From contig JAUIEC010000006.1 of NCBI GenBank assembly GCA_030428945.1, positions 186,001-250,000 of the forward strand: a stretch of DNA of 64,000 bases. The letters run 5' to 3'. The notes beneath the pieces are model-generated. The model saw only the letters and a program-made list of their open reading frames with translations. It was not told the origin of the DNA and did no database searches. This stretch comes from Phycisphaerae bacterium. Lineage in GTDB: Bacteria; Planctomycetota; Phycisphaerae; UBA1845; Fen-1342. Made by a program: the position numbers and the translations under genes. Positions 9,432-17,633 of this stretch are shown piece after piece; the first letter of the stretch is position 1, and the number at the start of each line of letters is the position of its first letter.

Positions 9432-10802
9432 ATGGGTCGCGCACTGGCGATTGCCCGCCTGACCTTCTGGGAAGGGATCCGCATGCGGATCGTCCTGGTC
9501 TTCCTGGCCGTGATGCTGCTGTTCCTGGTGGTCATGCCGTTCTGGGCCAAGGGCGACGAGACCCTGGCCGGGCGGCTGCAGACCTTCCTGTCGTATTCGC
9601 TGTTCATGCTGGGTTTCCTGCTGGCGCTGGCGACCAGCTTCTTCTCGTGCGCGACGCTCAGCGAGGAGATCCGGGTCAAGACGCTGCACCTGGTGGTGAC
9701 CAAGCCGGTGACGCGCTTCCAGATCCTGCTGGGCAAGTGGCTCGGGGTGAACGCGCTGAACCTGCTGATCATCGTCCTCAGCGGACTGCTGGTGTACGCC
9801 TTCGCCTTCTTCGTCCAGTCGCGTCCCGAGGAGTTCGCCCGCGACCGGGTCAAGATCGACAACGTCATCTGGACGGCCCGCATCGCGGCCACACCGGACC
9901 GGCCGGACTTCGAGACGCAGGCGGCCGAGGAGATGGACCGTCGCGAGCGGGACGGCGAGGAGTTCAGTCCGAGCAAGGAGGACGCGGTCAAGGAGCGGGT
10001 CCGCGAGCTGAGCGAGAAGTGGCGGATCATTGAACCGGGGGCCTACCGGATCTACGAGTTCGCCGACCTGCCCGAGCGGCAGGGCGACCTGGTCTACCAG
10101 ATCCGCTTCAAGCTGCGGGCGCTGCCGTACGCCGAGAAGCTGATGGTGCAGTGGGCGATTGTCGATCCGGGCACGGGCGAACCGCTGCAGAAGCTGATGA
10201 CCGAGGAGCGGCCGGGCGAAATTCACCAGTTCATGGTCCGGCAGAACGCGGTGGTGGACGGCCGGGCGGCGATCGCGGTGTTCAATCCGCTGACCGGCGA
10301 GGGGGCTCCGTCGATCTATTTCGAGGGCGAGGATTCGCTGGAGCTGCTCTACAAGGTCGGCGACTTCGAGGGGAACTACGTCAAGACGCTGGTGCTGACG
10401 TTCTTCCGGCTGTCGTTCCTGTGTGCGCTGGGCGTGTTCTTCGGCACGTTCGTTTCGTTCCCGGTCGCATGCTTCTGCGTGCTGACGATCTTCCTGCTGT
10501 GTCTCGGCGCGCCCTGGTGGCTCGAATCGATCGGGGCGAACCTGACGATCGTCGATCCACGGGCCGACCCGTACGGCACCTGGGGACCGCTGATCCGGAT
10601 GCTGCTGGTCCCGATCCTGCGGGTGATGCTGCCGGACTTCCTGACCTATGACGGTGTCGGTTCGCTGATCGACGGCACGTTCATCGAGTACGGGCTGCTG
10701 CTCGAGGCGGCCCTGGCGACGATTCTGTACGGGCTGATCCTGTTGTTCCTGCCGGGCTGGATCATCTTCCGCCTCCGCGAAGTCGCGGAAGTGGTGGTCT
10801 GA
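9432..10802 (+). CDS. ABC-2 family transporter permease with large extracytoplasmic loop
   Basis: A 456-residue permease for the ATPase just upstream. Two or three hydrophobic segments in the first 130 residues include the conserved lead with LAIARLTFWEGIRMRIV and LHLVVTKPVTRFQILLGKWLG. A soluble domain of about 180 residues (roughly 135-315) follows, then the remaining membrane segments. A large soluble insertion of this kind occurs in ABC-2 permeases of the GldG/NosY-like group. The substrate is unknown. The next gene, an unknown TPR-like protein, starts 22 nt downstream and is probably in the same operon. Confidence 0.85.
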   Translation: MGRALAIARLTFWEGIRMRIVLVFLAVMLLFLVVMPFWAKGDETLAGRLQTFLSYSLFMLGFLLALATSFFSCATLSEEIRVKTLHLVVTKPVTRFQILLGKWLGVNALNLLIIVLSGLLVYAFAFFVQSRPEEFARDRVKIDNVIWTARIAATPDRPDFETQAAEEMDRRERDGEEFSPSKEDAVKERVRELSEKWRIIEPGAYRIYEFADLPERQGDLVYQIRFKLRALPYAEKLMVQWAIVDPGTGEPLQKLMTEERPGEIHQFMVRQNAVVDGRAAIAVFNPLTGEGAPSIYFEGEDSLELLYKVGDFEGNYVKTLVLTFFRLSFLCALGVFFGTFVSFPVACFCVLTIFLLCLGAPWWLESIGANLTIVDPRADPYGTWGPLIRMLLVPILRVMLPDFLTYDGVGSLIDGTFIEYGLLLEAALATILYGLILLFLPGWIIFRLREVAEVVV

Positions 10803-10824
10803 GCCCCGCCGAGGTGTCTGACTG

Positions 10825-13026
10825 ATGCATCCACGCCTGGTTCAGTTCCTGGCTTTGCTGGCGACGGCCGGCCTGCTGTTCGGTTCGAGCCGCCTGATCG
10901 GCCGGATCAACGAGGGTCGCCTGCAGCTTGACCAGATGGGCAAGACGGCGATCGAGGAGACCACGCCGCCCGAGTACGCCTTCCTGATCCAGGCGTTCGG
11001 GGCGTTTCGCGGGATCGTGACGAACGTGCTGTTCATCCGGGCCGAGGAGTACAAGCAGAAGGGCCGCTACTACGACGCGATGCAACTGGCCAGTTGGATC
11101 TGCAAGCTGCAGCCGAAGTTCCCGAGCGTCTGGAGCTTCCACGCCTGGAACATGGCCTGGAACATCTCGGTGACGACCTACACGCCCGAGGAGCGCTGGA
11201 ACTGGGTCTACAACGGGGTCAAGCTGCTGCGCGACGAGGGCATCTTCTACAACCCGCGGGCGATCAACCTGTACAAGGACCTGGCCTGGATCTTCGTCAA
11301 CAAGATGAGCGCGACGACCGACCAGTACCACCTCTTCTACAAGAAGAACTGGGCCTGGCGGATGCACCTGGTGCTCGGCTCGCCGCCGGATCCGCTCGGC
11401 GACTATCGCCCGGACGAGGAATTCAAGCGGGTCGACATCGAGATCGGCGACGACCGCCTGGCCGAAGCGACCCTGATCGCCGCCCGGATGCGGATGGAGA
11501 ATCTGAAGCAGAAGGCCGAAGAGCGCGGCAAGTGGTACGACATCGAGGCCTACGAGGCCGCCCAGCGGTTCCTCGAGGAACTCGAGAACCCGCCGGAGGA
11601 CCGCGAAGACAGTGAGCCGCTGACGCCCAGCGACCTGGTCCAGCGGGCCTTCTACGACTGGATCATGGAAACCGCCGACGCGCCGGACACGCTGGCCGAA
11701 CTCTACGCCCGGCACCCCGAGACGATCGCGATGGTCCGGGCCCTGCGCGAGCTCGACATCCGCGTCAGCGACGATCCGATCAACGAGACCCAGTTCATGC
11801 GCCGCGGCGGCCTGGCCGACAACCTGTTCTACCGCTACCGGGTGCTGACCGAACCGCCGGCCCTGCTGGCCGAGGTGCTCAAGAACCCCGACCAGGACGG
11901 CGACCAGGCCAACCGCGACCGACTGGCCGCGATCCTCGGGATCGAGGAACGCAACCCGGCCGGACGGGCCCTGGTTCACTGCCTGCAGAAGCGGGTCCTG
12001 CGGGAGGCCTTCAAGCTGGAGCCCAGCCGGATGGCCGACCTGATCGCGACGTTCGGTCCGATCGACTACCGGGCGGTCGACTCGCAGAGCCTGTACTGGG
12101 TCAACGAGGGTCTGATCACGGCCGAGGAGTCGCCGCGGAACATCCGGAACGACAAGACCAACACGGCCCGGATGATCTTCTTCAGCCTGCGGAACCTGAT
12201 GCAGCGGAACCGGATCACGTTCGAGCCGTTCACCTTCGACGTGAACTACGCCTACATCAACTTCAATCCTGACCTGAACTTCATCGAGTCGATGCACGAT
12301 GCGTTCCTGACCTACGGCGTGATGATCGACCCCGAGCCGGAGAAGAAGGGGGCCGGGTTCACCTTCCGGACCGGGCACATCAACTTCCTGGCCGAGGCGA
12401 TCCGCCTGCTGTACTTCGCCAACCGGGTGCAGGAGGCCTCGAAGTACTACAACTACCTGCGCGAGACCTACGGCTCGCGCGAGGACGGCAGTTTCAACAC
12501 CGAGTACGCCAAGCCGCTGCGGGACTACGTGATCGACACGATGAACGAGACCGCCGGCACGCAGTCCGAGGAGCGCAACCGGATCTACGGCCTGCTCGAT
12601 TCAGCCTGGCAGCAGTTGGCCGACGGCAACACCGCCCAGGCCAGCCTGCTGATCGAGTCCGCCCAGCGGGCCCACTTCCGCTACAACGAAGAGGATGTCG
12701 GCGAAGAGGAAATCGTCAAGATGGCCCTGCCGTCGTTCGAGGACATGCAGACCGACACGCTGTTCGTCTACCTGCGCCGCCCGGCCATCGCCCCGGGCCT
12801 GCTGCTCGAGAAGGCCCGCCTGTGGCGCTACCTGTCGCCGGCCCTCAAACAGCCGGTCTATGACCTGCTGCTGACGCAGTTCACGCAGGAGTGCGACCTG
12901 TACGAGTTCGACGCGACCGTCGCCTTCGCCGAACCGCCCGGGATGCAGGCCTGGCGCGACGCGCACCCCAGCCGGGCCGAACAGAAGAAGGACGACCCGG
13001 TCGAAACCCCCGCCCAGAACGACTAG
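10825..13026 (+). CDS. Large TPR-like protein of unknown function
   Basis: A 733-residue protein with one N-terminal hydrophobic segment (about 5-25), probably a membrane anchor or uncleaved signal. The rest is helical and rich in Tyr, Trp, Arg and Glu. Early motifs AEEYKQKGRYYDAMQLASW and ICKLQPKFPSVWSFHAWN look like divergent TPR helices. I do not recognise a named family. Its place directly after an ABC ATPase/permease pair suggests an accessory role in that transport system, but this is inference. No catalytic motif is evident. A short inverted repeat (13054-13061 with 13072-13079) lies after the stop without a T-run. Confidence 0.65.
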   Translation: MHPRLVQFLALLATAGLLFGSSRLIGRINEGRLQLDQMGKTAIEETTPPEYAFLIQAFGAFRGIVTNVLFIRAEEYKQKGRYYDAMQLASWICKLQPKFPSVWSFHAWNMAWNISVTTYTPEERWNWVYNGVKLLRDEGIFYNPRAINLYKDLAWIFVNKMSATTDQYHLFYKKNWAWRMHLVLGSPPDPLGDYRPDEEFKRVDIEIGDDRLAEATLIAARMRMENLKQKAEERGKWYDIEAYEAAQRFLEELENPPEDREDSEPLTPSDLVQRAFYDWIMETADAPDTLAELYARHPETIAMVRALRELDIRVSDDPINETQFMRRGGLADNLFYRYRVLTEPPALLAEVLKNPDQDGDQANRDRLAAILGIEERNPAGRALVHCLQKRVLREAFKLEPSRMADLIATFGPIDYRAVDSQSLYWVNEGLITAEESPRNIRNDKTNTARMIFFSLRNLMQRNRITFEPFTFDVNYAYINFNPDLNFIESMHDAFLTYGVMIDPEPEKKGAGFTFRTGHINFLAEAIRLLYFANRVQEASKYYNYLRETYGSREDGSFNTEYAKPLRDYVIDTMNETAGTQSEERNRIYGLLDSAWQQLADGNTAQASLLIESAQRAHFRYNEEDVGEEEIVKMALPSFEDMQTDTLFVYLRRPAIAPGLLLEKARLWRYLSPALKQPVYDLLLTQFTQECDLYEFDATVAFAEPPGMQAWRDAHPSRAEQKKDDPVETPAQND

Positions 13027-13142
13027 GCGGACCGGGCGCCAAACACGCCGCGCCACCGCTCTCGAGCTCCGGAGCGGTGTCTACTCACCGTCGATGGCCC
13101 GGCGCAGCCAGACCATCCGGCGCCCGGAAGGGTGCGCGCCGG

Positions 13143-13191
13143 GTGCCACATCCTCGAGCGAACGCAGCGAGCGGAACGGTGGGGGACTGCG
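13143..13191. repeat. Dispersed repeat, copy related to 28984-29018
   Basis: The core agcgaacgcagcgagcgga at 13157, continuing to 13191, matches the reverse complement of 28984-29018 at 33 of 35 positions. Similarity extends a little upstream over GGGTGCC. It lies in the 261-nt gap between two convergent genes. No coding potential is apparent; it is probably a non-autonomous dispersed repeat. Confidence 0.6.
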
Positions 13192-13287
13192 CGGATGGTC
13201 GTGCGAAAAAAGAGCCGCGGGCGCGGCCGGACCGCGAATGGTCCTGCTGCGCCCGCTGTGCTCGGCGTATGGTGACGGGGGTGCCGC

Positions 13288-13749
13288 TCAGGCGATGACG
13301 AGTTCTTCCTCGTCCGCGTGCGCGGCCCGGTCCTTGTTCTTCTTCCCGCCGGCATTGTCCTCGGCCAGGATCTCGACGAACGAATCAAGCGCCCGCTGGA
13401 ACGCGTTCTGGGCCCAGTCGACGCTGACGTCACCGACGCGCCCGACCGCCTTCTCGAGCACCGGTTCGCGGCCGGGGACGAAGGTCTCGGTCCGCATCTC
13501 GAATTCGCCGATCCCGCTGAAGCGGAAGATCACCAGGACGTAGGCGTTCTCGGAGAGTTCGAACTTGAACGACCGCCGGCCGCTCTCGCGCAGCGGGGTC
13601 GAGATCTGGAACCCGTTGTCCCCGAGGAAGCTGCCGAGGTCCTCGAAGGCCGGCACGACGGTCTCGTCGAGGGCCTGCTCGAACTCGGTTTCGTGACGAC
13701 CCTGGGCGTCATTCAGCTTGCTGAGGAACTGCTCTTTCCACTTGTTCAC
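13288..13749 (-). CDS. Small conserved-looking protein of unknown function
   Basis: 153 residues, starting at GTG 13749 with a GGAG ribosome binding site 8-9 nt upstream; longer versions of the frame run into Arg/Pro-rich non-coding sequence. The protein has an N-terminal acidic helix (KWKEQFLSKLNDAQGRHETE), a central mixed region with FKFELSENAYVLVIFRFSG that reads as beta strands, and a Lys/Glu-rich tail. No signal peptide or membrane segment. I do not recognise the family. Convergent with the TPR-like gene and divergent from the adenosyltransferase gene. Confidence 0.55.
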   Translation of the reverse strand: MNKWKEQFLSKLNDAQGRHETEFEQALDETVVPAFEDLGSFLGDNGFQISTPLRESGRRSFKFELSENAYVLVIFRFSGIGEFEMRTETFVPGREPVLEKAVGRVGDVSVDWAQNAFQRALDSFVEILAEDNAGGKKNKDRAAHADEEELVIA

Positions 13750-14021
13750 GAGTGCATCTCCATGCGGGCGCGGGGTTCGCCGGCGGCGTGACCCGGGGAA
13801 CTGTTCATGTCCGTGACCAGGTACCAAAGCGGCGCCGCCCCGGTGGGGGCGACGTCTCTACGGAACTCTACGAAACGACCGGCCGGAATGAGAACTCGAC
13901 CTCTCGAAAAACGCGCCCGGCCCCGCGCGGGCGCGATCGACGGCGCGTGCGGCCGGCCGCACGGCGCGCTATGATCCTGCCAGCGGCGCGGTTGTTGCGC
14001 CTCGAACGGAAGGGTTGCGCG

Positions 14022-14585
14022 ATGCCACGTCTGACGAAGATCTACACCCGCACCGGCGATGACGGAACGACCGGCCTCGGCAGCGGCACGCGCGTGGCCA
14101 AGTCCGATCTGCGGATCGAGGCTTATGGGACCGTGGACGAACTGAATGCCGAGCTCGGCGTCGTCCGCGCCGGCGGTCCGGATGCCGACATCGAGGCGGT
14201 CCTCGCACGGGTCCAGAACGACCTGTTCCACGCCGGTTCGGACCTGTGTTTCCCGGAGGCGGAGAAGGCCGACCTGCAGGTCCCGGGCGTCGAGCAGCGG
14301 CACGTCGACTGGCTCGAGCAGGGGATCGACCAGTGGAACGCGGAACTGCCGCCGCTCGAGAACTTCATCCTGCCCGGCGGCGCGCCGCCCGCGGCCGCCC
14401 TGCACGTGGCCCGCACGGTCTGTCGCCGCGCCGAGCGCAGCGTGCTTCGTCTCCGCGAGCGGGAGCCGATCGGTCCGTTCGTGCTGGTCTACCTGAATCG
14501 CCTGAGCGACGCCCTCTTCGTGCTCGCCCGCCTGCAGAACCTGCGCAGCGGCGTGACCGAACCCACCTGGGACAGCCGCGCCTGA
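14022..14585 (+). CDS. Cob(I)yrinic acid a,c-diamide / cob(I)alamin adenosyltransferase (PduO type)
   Basis: A 187-residue PduO-family ATP:corrinoid adenosyltransferase, which transfers the 5'-deoxyadenosyl group of ATP to cob(I)alamin to form coenzyme B12. The N-terminal ATP-binding signature is clear (KIYTRTGDDGTTGLGSG), followed by RIEAYGTVDELNAELG. The C-terminal part has the usual LPGG segment and ARTVCRRAER. Start ATG 14022 is placed at this conserved N-terminus; the upstream extension is unrelated sequence. Cytoplasmic. A B12-binding-type regulator lies 11 kb away (25609), but no B12 riboswitch is seen upstream. Confidence 0.93.
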   Translation: MPRLTKIYTRTGDDGTTGLGSGTRVAKSDLRIEAYGTVDELNAELGVVRAGGPDADIEAVLARVQNDLFHAGSDLCFPEAEKADLQVPGVEQRHVDWLEQGIDQWNAELPPLENFILPGGAPPAAALHVARTVCRRAERSVLRLREREPIGPFVLVYLNRLSDALFVLARLQNLRSGVTEPTWDSRA

Positions 14586-14783
14586 CGGGACTTCGTCGCA
14601 GGCGTGGCCGCCGCCCCCGGCACTGCCCGGCAACTCGGGAGCAGCGGCACGGGGCAGTCCCGCGGCCCGTCCACGCCGAGCCCTGAACCCGCGACGCAGC
14701 GATGAAGACGCGCCGGGGCTCGCCGTACTGGCACCGTGCCGCCGGGCCGCTACACTTGCTCCACCTGAATCTCCGGAGACAGC

Positions 14784-15995
14784 ATGCCCAGGCCGAGTCC
14801 ATTTCATCCGCGCACCGCGCCGCTCTGCGAAGCGCTCCGCTGGAAGGACTGGGCCGGCTACGCCGCCGTCTGCAGCTACACCACCTACATGGAACGCGAG
14901 TACTTCGCCTTCCGACACGCGGCCGGACTGATCGATGTCACGCCGCTGTGCAAGTACGAAGTCCGCGGCGCCCGGGCGGGCGAGTACCTCGCGTGGCTGA
15001 TGGTCCGCGACGTGACGCGGCTGAAGCCGAACCAGGTGGCCTACACCTGCTGGTGCGACGAGCACGGCAAGATCGTCGACGACGGCACCGTCTGGCGCCT
15101 GGACGACGACTGGTACCGGGTCACCGCGGCCGAGCCGTCGCTCGCCTGGCTCAGTCGCTTCGCGGCCGACTTCGACGTGACCGTCACCGATGTCGGCGAC
15201 CGGATCGCGGCCTTGTCGCTCCAGGGTCCGCGGTCGCGGGCGATCCTGCAGCAGGTCGGCGACGCCGACCTCGACGCGCTGCGGTTCTTCTACCTGGCGC
15301 GGACCCGGATCGGGGCGGCCGAGGTGATTGTCACCCGCACCGGGTACACCGGCGACCTCGGGTACGAGGTCTGGGTCGACAACGAGGACGCCCTCGCCGT
15401 CTGGGATGCGCTCTACGACGCCGGCCGGCCGCACGGGCTCGCCCCGGCCGGGCTGGACGCGATGGATGTGGCCCGGATCGAGGCCGGCTTCATCATGAAC
15501 GGTGTCGACTACTACAGCGCCCCGCACTGCCTGATCGAGTCGCGGAAGAACACGCCGTACGAACTCGACCTGGGCTGGCTGGTGCACCTGGACCGCCCCG
15601 ACTTCCTCGGACAGGCCGCCCTGCGGCGCGAGGCCGAGACCGGTCCGGCCGAGAAGCTGGTCTGCCTGGAGTACGACTGGGACGACTACGAGCGACTCTT
15701 CGCCCGGCACGGCCTGCCCCCGGAGGTCTGCCCGTACGCCTGGCGCGACCCGCGCCCGGTGTTCGACGTGTTCGGCAACCAGGTCGGCTACGCGACCAGC
15801 GGGGCGTGGTCGCCGACGATGAAGCGGAACCTGGCCCTGGCCCTGGTCCGCCCGGAGATGGCCGATCGCGGCAGCCGCCTGAAGATCGAGGTGATGGTGG
15901 AATACGTGCGCCGCAAGTGCCTGGCGACCGTGGTCGAAAAACCGGTCTTTCGAGATCCCCGCACGAGGTCGCTGCCGCAGCATGAGTCAGTATGA
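14784..15995 (+). CDS. GcvT-like aminomethyltransferase family protein
   Basis: 403 residues with the GcvT/YgfZ fold. Motifs include the early DVTPLCKYEVRGARAGEYL, the mid-region LSLQGPRSRAIL, TRTGYTGDLGYEVWV for the folate-binding part, and a C-terminal barrel (GAWSPTMKRNLALALVRPE). GcvT relatives transfer a one-carbon unit from an aminomethyl or methyl donor to tetrahydrofolate. This protein is not next to gcvH or gcvP, so a role outside glycine cleavage is likely, as in dimethylglycine, sarcosine or DMSP demethylation. It overlaps the FAD oxidoreductase gene by 14 nt and is probably coupled to it. A GGAGA ribosome binding site precedes the ATG. Confidence 0.85.
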   Translation: MPRPSPFHPRTAPLCEALRWKDWAGYAAVCSYTTYMEREYFAFRHAAGLIDVTPLCKYEVRGARAGEYLAWLMVRDVTRLKPNQVAYTCWCDEHGKIVDDGTVWRLDDDWYRVTAAEPSLAWLSRFAADFDVTVTDVGDRIAALSLQGPRSRAILQQVGDADLDALRFFYLARTRIGAAEVIVTRTGYTGDLGYEVWVDNEDALAVWDALYDAGRPHGLAPAGLDAMDVARIEAGFIMNGVDYYSAPHCLIESRKNTPYELDLGWLVHLDRPDFLGQAALRREAETGPAEKLVCLEYDWDDYERLFARHGLPPEVCPYAWRDPRPVFDVFGNQVGYATSGAWSPTMKRNLALALVRPEMADRGSRLKIEVMVEYVRRKCLATVVEKPVFRDPRTRSLPQHESV

Positions 15996-17574
15996 CGCGA
16001 TCATCATCGGCGGCGGGCACAACGGCCTGACCTGCGCGGCGTACCTGGCCCGGGCAGGCCGCAAGGTCCTGGTCCTCGAGCGGCGGCACGTGCTCGGCGG
16101 CGCTGCGGTCAGCGAAGAGGTCTTCCCGGGCTTCACGTTCTCGGTCTGCTCGTACGTGGTCAGCCTGCTGCGGCCGCACATCATTCGCGAGCTGGACCTG
16201 GCCCGGCACGGGCTGCAGATCATTCCGCTGGAGAGTTCGTTCGTGCCGTACCCGGACGGGCGCAGCCTGAACCGCTCGGCCGATCCGCAGGAAACGCGCC
16301 GCGAGATCGCGGGTTTCAGCGCCCGCGACGCCGAGCGCCTCGACGAGTTCCGCGTGGCGCTCACGCGGATGTCGCACTTCGTCAAGAACGTGATTGACAA
16401 CCCGGCCGCGGCCCCGGGTTCGCTGCGTCCGGCCGAACTCTGGCAGCAGTTGCGGCTCGGCAAGGCGCTGAAGGAACTGGGGCCGGATCTGCAGCATCTG
16501 CACATGCAGTTGCTGACGATGAGCGCGGTCGACTTTCTCGACATGTGGTTCGAATCGGACCAGCTCAAGGCGCCGATGGCGGTCAGCGGGATCATCGGCA
16601 CGTATCTCGGGGTCCGCAGTCCCGGCACGGCGTACGTGCTGCTGCATCATTACATGGGCGAGATCGACGGGGCGTTTCGCTCGTGGGGGTTCGCCCGCGG
16701 CGGCACCGGGCAGGTCAGCAACGCGATCGCCGGCGCGGCCCGCCGGTACGGGGCCGAGATCCGGACCGAGGCGCCCGTCGCGGAAGTGCTGGTGCGCGAC
16801 GGGCAGGCGGCCGGCGTGGTGCTGGCCAGCGGCGAGGAGATCCTGGCGCGCAACGTCGTCTCGAATCTCGACCCGCACCAGACCTTCCTGAAGATGGTCG
16901 ACCCGCGGCACTTCGACGGGGACTTCCTGGGGCAGATCCGCCGGTACAAGCTGCGGGGCAGTTCCGGCAAGGTCAACCTCGCGCTCGATCGCCTGCCCGA
17001 GTTCGCCTGTCGCCCGGGCGATGGCCCGCATATGCGGGGCGACATCGCGATCGCGCCGAGCATCGACTACCTCGAGAAGGCTTACGACGAGGCCAAGTAC
17101 GGGCAGTACTCGAGTCGGCCGTACCTGAACGTGGTGATTCCGTCGCTGGTGGATCCCTCGGTCGCACCGCCCGGCAAGCACGTCATGTCGATCTTCGTCC
17201 AGTACGCGCCATACCAGCACGCTGACGGACCCGCGGCCTGGCCCGAGCATCGCGAGGCCTTCGGCGACACCGTGATCGACACGCTCGGCGAGTACATGCC
17301 GACACTGAAGGATGACATTCTGCACCGGCAGGTGCTGACGCCGTGGGACCTCGAACAGCAGTTCGGCCTGACCGAAGGCAACATCTTTCACGGCGAACTG
17401 AGCCTGGAACAACTGGCGTTCCTGCGGCCGGCCGCGGGCTGGGCCCGCTATCGCACGCCGCTCAGGCGGCTGTGGCTGTGCGGATCGGGCGCCCACCCGG
17501 GCGGCGGAATCATGGGCGCGCCGGGTGAACTGTGCGCGAAGACGATGTTGAAGGGGAGCCAGGGACGAGGGTAG
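15982..17574 (+). CDS. FAD-dependent oxidoreductase, PYROXD2/phytoene desaturase-like
   Basis: 530 residues. The N-terminus is a classical dinucleotide-binding fold (IIIGGGHNGLTCAAYLARAG) followed by the acidic LVLERR. The C-terminal FAD-binding end is LCGSGAHPGGGIMGAPGE. Between them are regions typical of the CrtI/PYROXD2 branch. These enzymes oxidise or isomerise C-C or C-N bonds with FAD; no carotenoid genes are nearby, so phytoene is not an obvious substrate. Translational overlap with the GcvT-like gene suggests a flavin dehydrogenase that feeds one-carbon units to folate. Confidence 0.85.
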   Translation: MSQYDAIIIGGGHNGLTCAAYLARAGRKVLVLERRHVLGGAAVSEEVFPGFTFSVCSYVVSLLRPHIIRELDLARHGLQIIPLESSFVPYPDGRSLNRSADPQETRREIAGFSARDAERLDEFRVALTRMSHFVKNVIDNPAAAPGSLRPAELWQQLRLGKALKELGPDLQHLHMQLLTMSAVDFLDMWFESDQLKAPMAVSGIIGTYLGVRSPGTAYVLLHHYMGEIDGAFRSWGFARGGTGQVSNAIAGAARRYGAEIRTEAPVAEVLVRDGQAAGVVLASGEEILARNVVSNLDPHQTFLKMVDPRHFDGDFLGQIRRYKLRGSSGKVNLALDRLPEFACRPGDGPHMRGDIAIAPSIDYLEKAYDEAKYGQYSSRPYLNVVIPSLVDPSVAPPGKHVMSIFVQYAPYQHADGPAAWPEHREAFGDTVIDTLGEYMPTLKDDILHRQVLTPWDLEQQFGLTEGNIFHGELSLEQLAFLRPAAGWARYRTPLRRLWLCGSGAHPGGGIMGAPGELCAKTMLKGSQGRG

Positions 17575-17633
17575 GAGGCCGGCCGCGCGCACGCCTTCAC
17601 CCCTTCGCCCGTTGACACACCGGAGTGTGGTCT

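Noticed and set aside
13054..13079. Hairpin CACCGCTC/GAGCGGTG after the TPR-like gene as a terminator
   Set aside because: The stem is good but has a 10-nt loop and no T-run, so termination is not supported.
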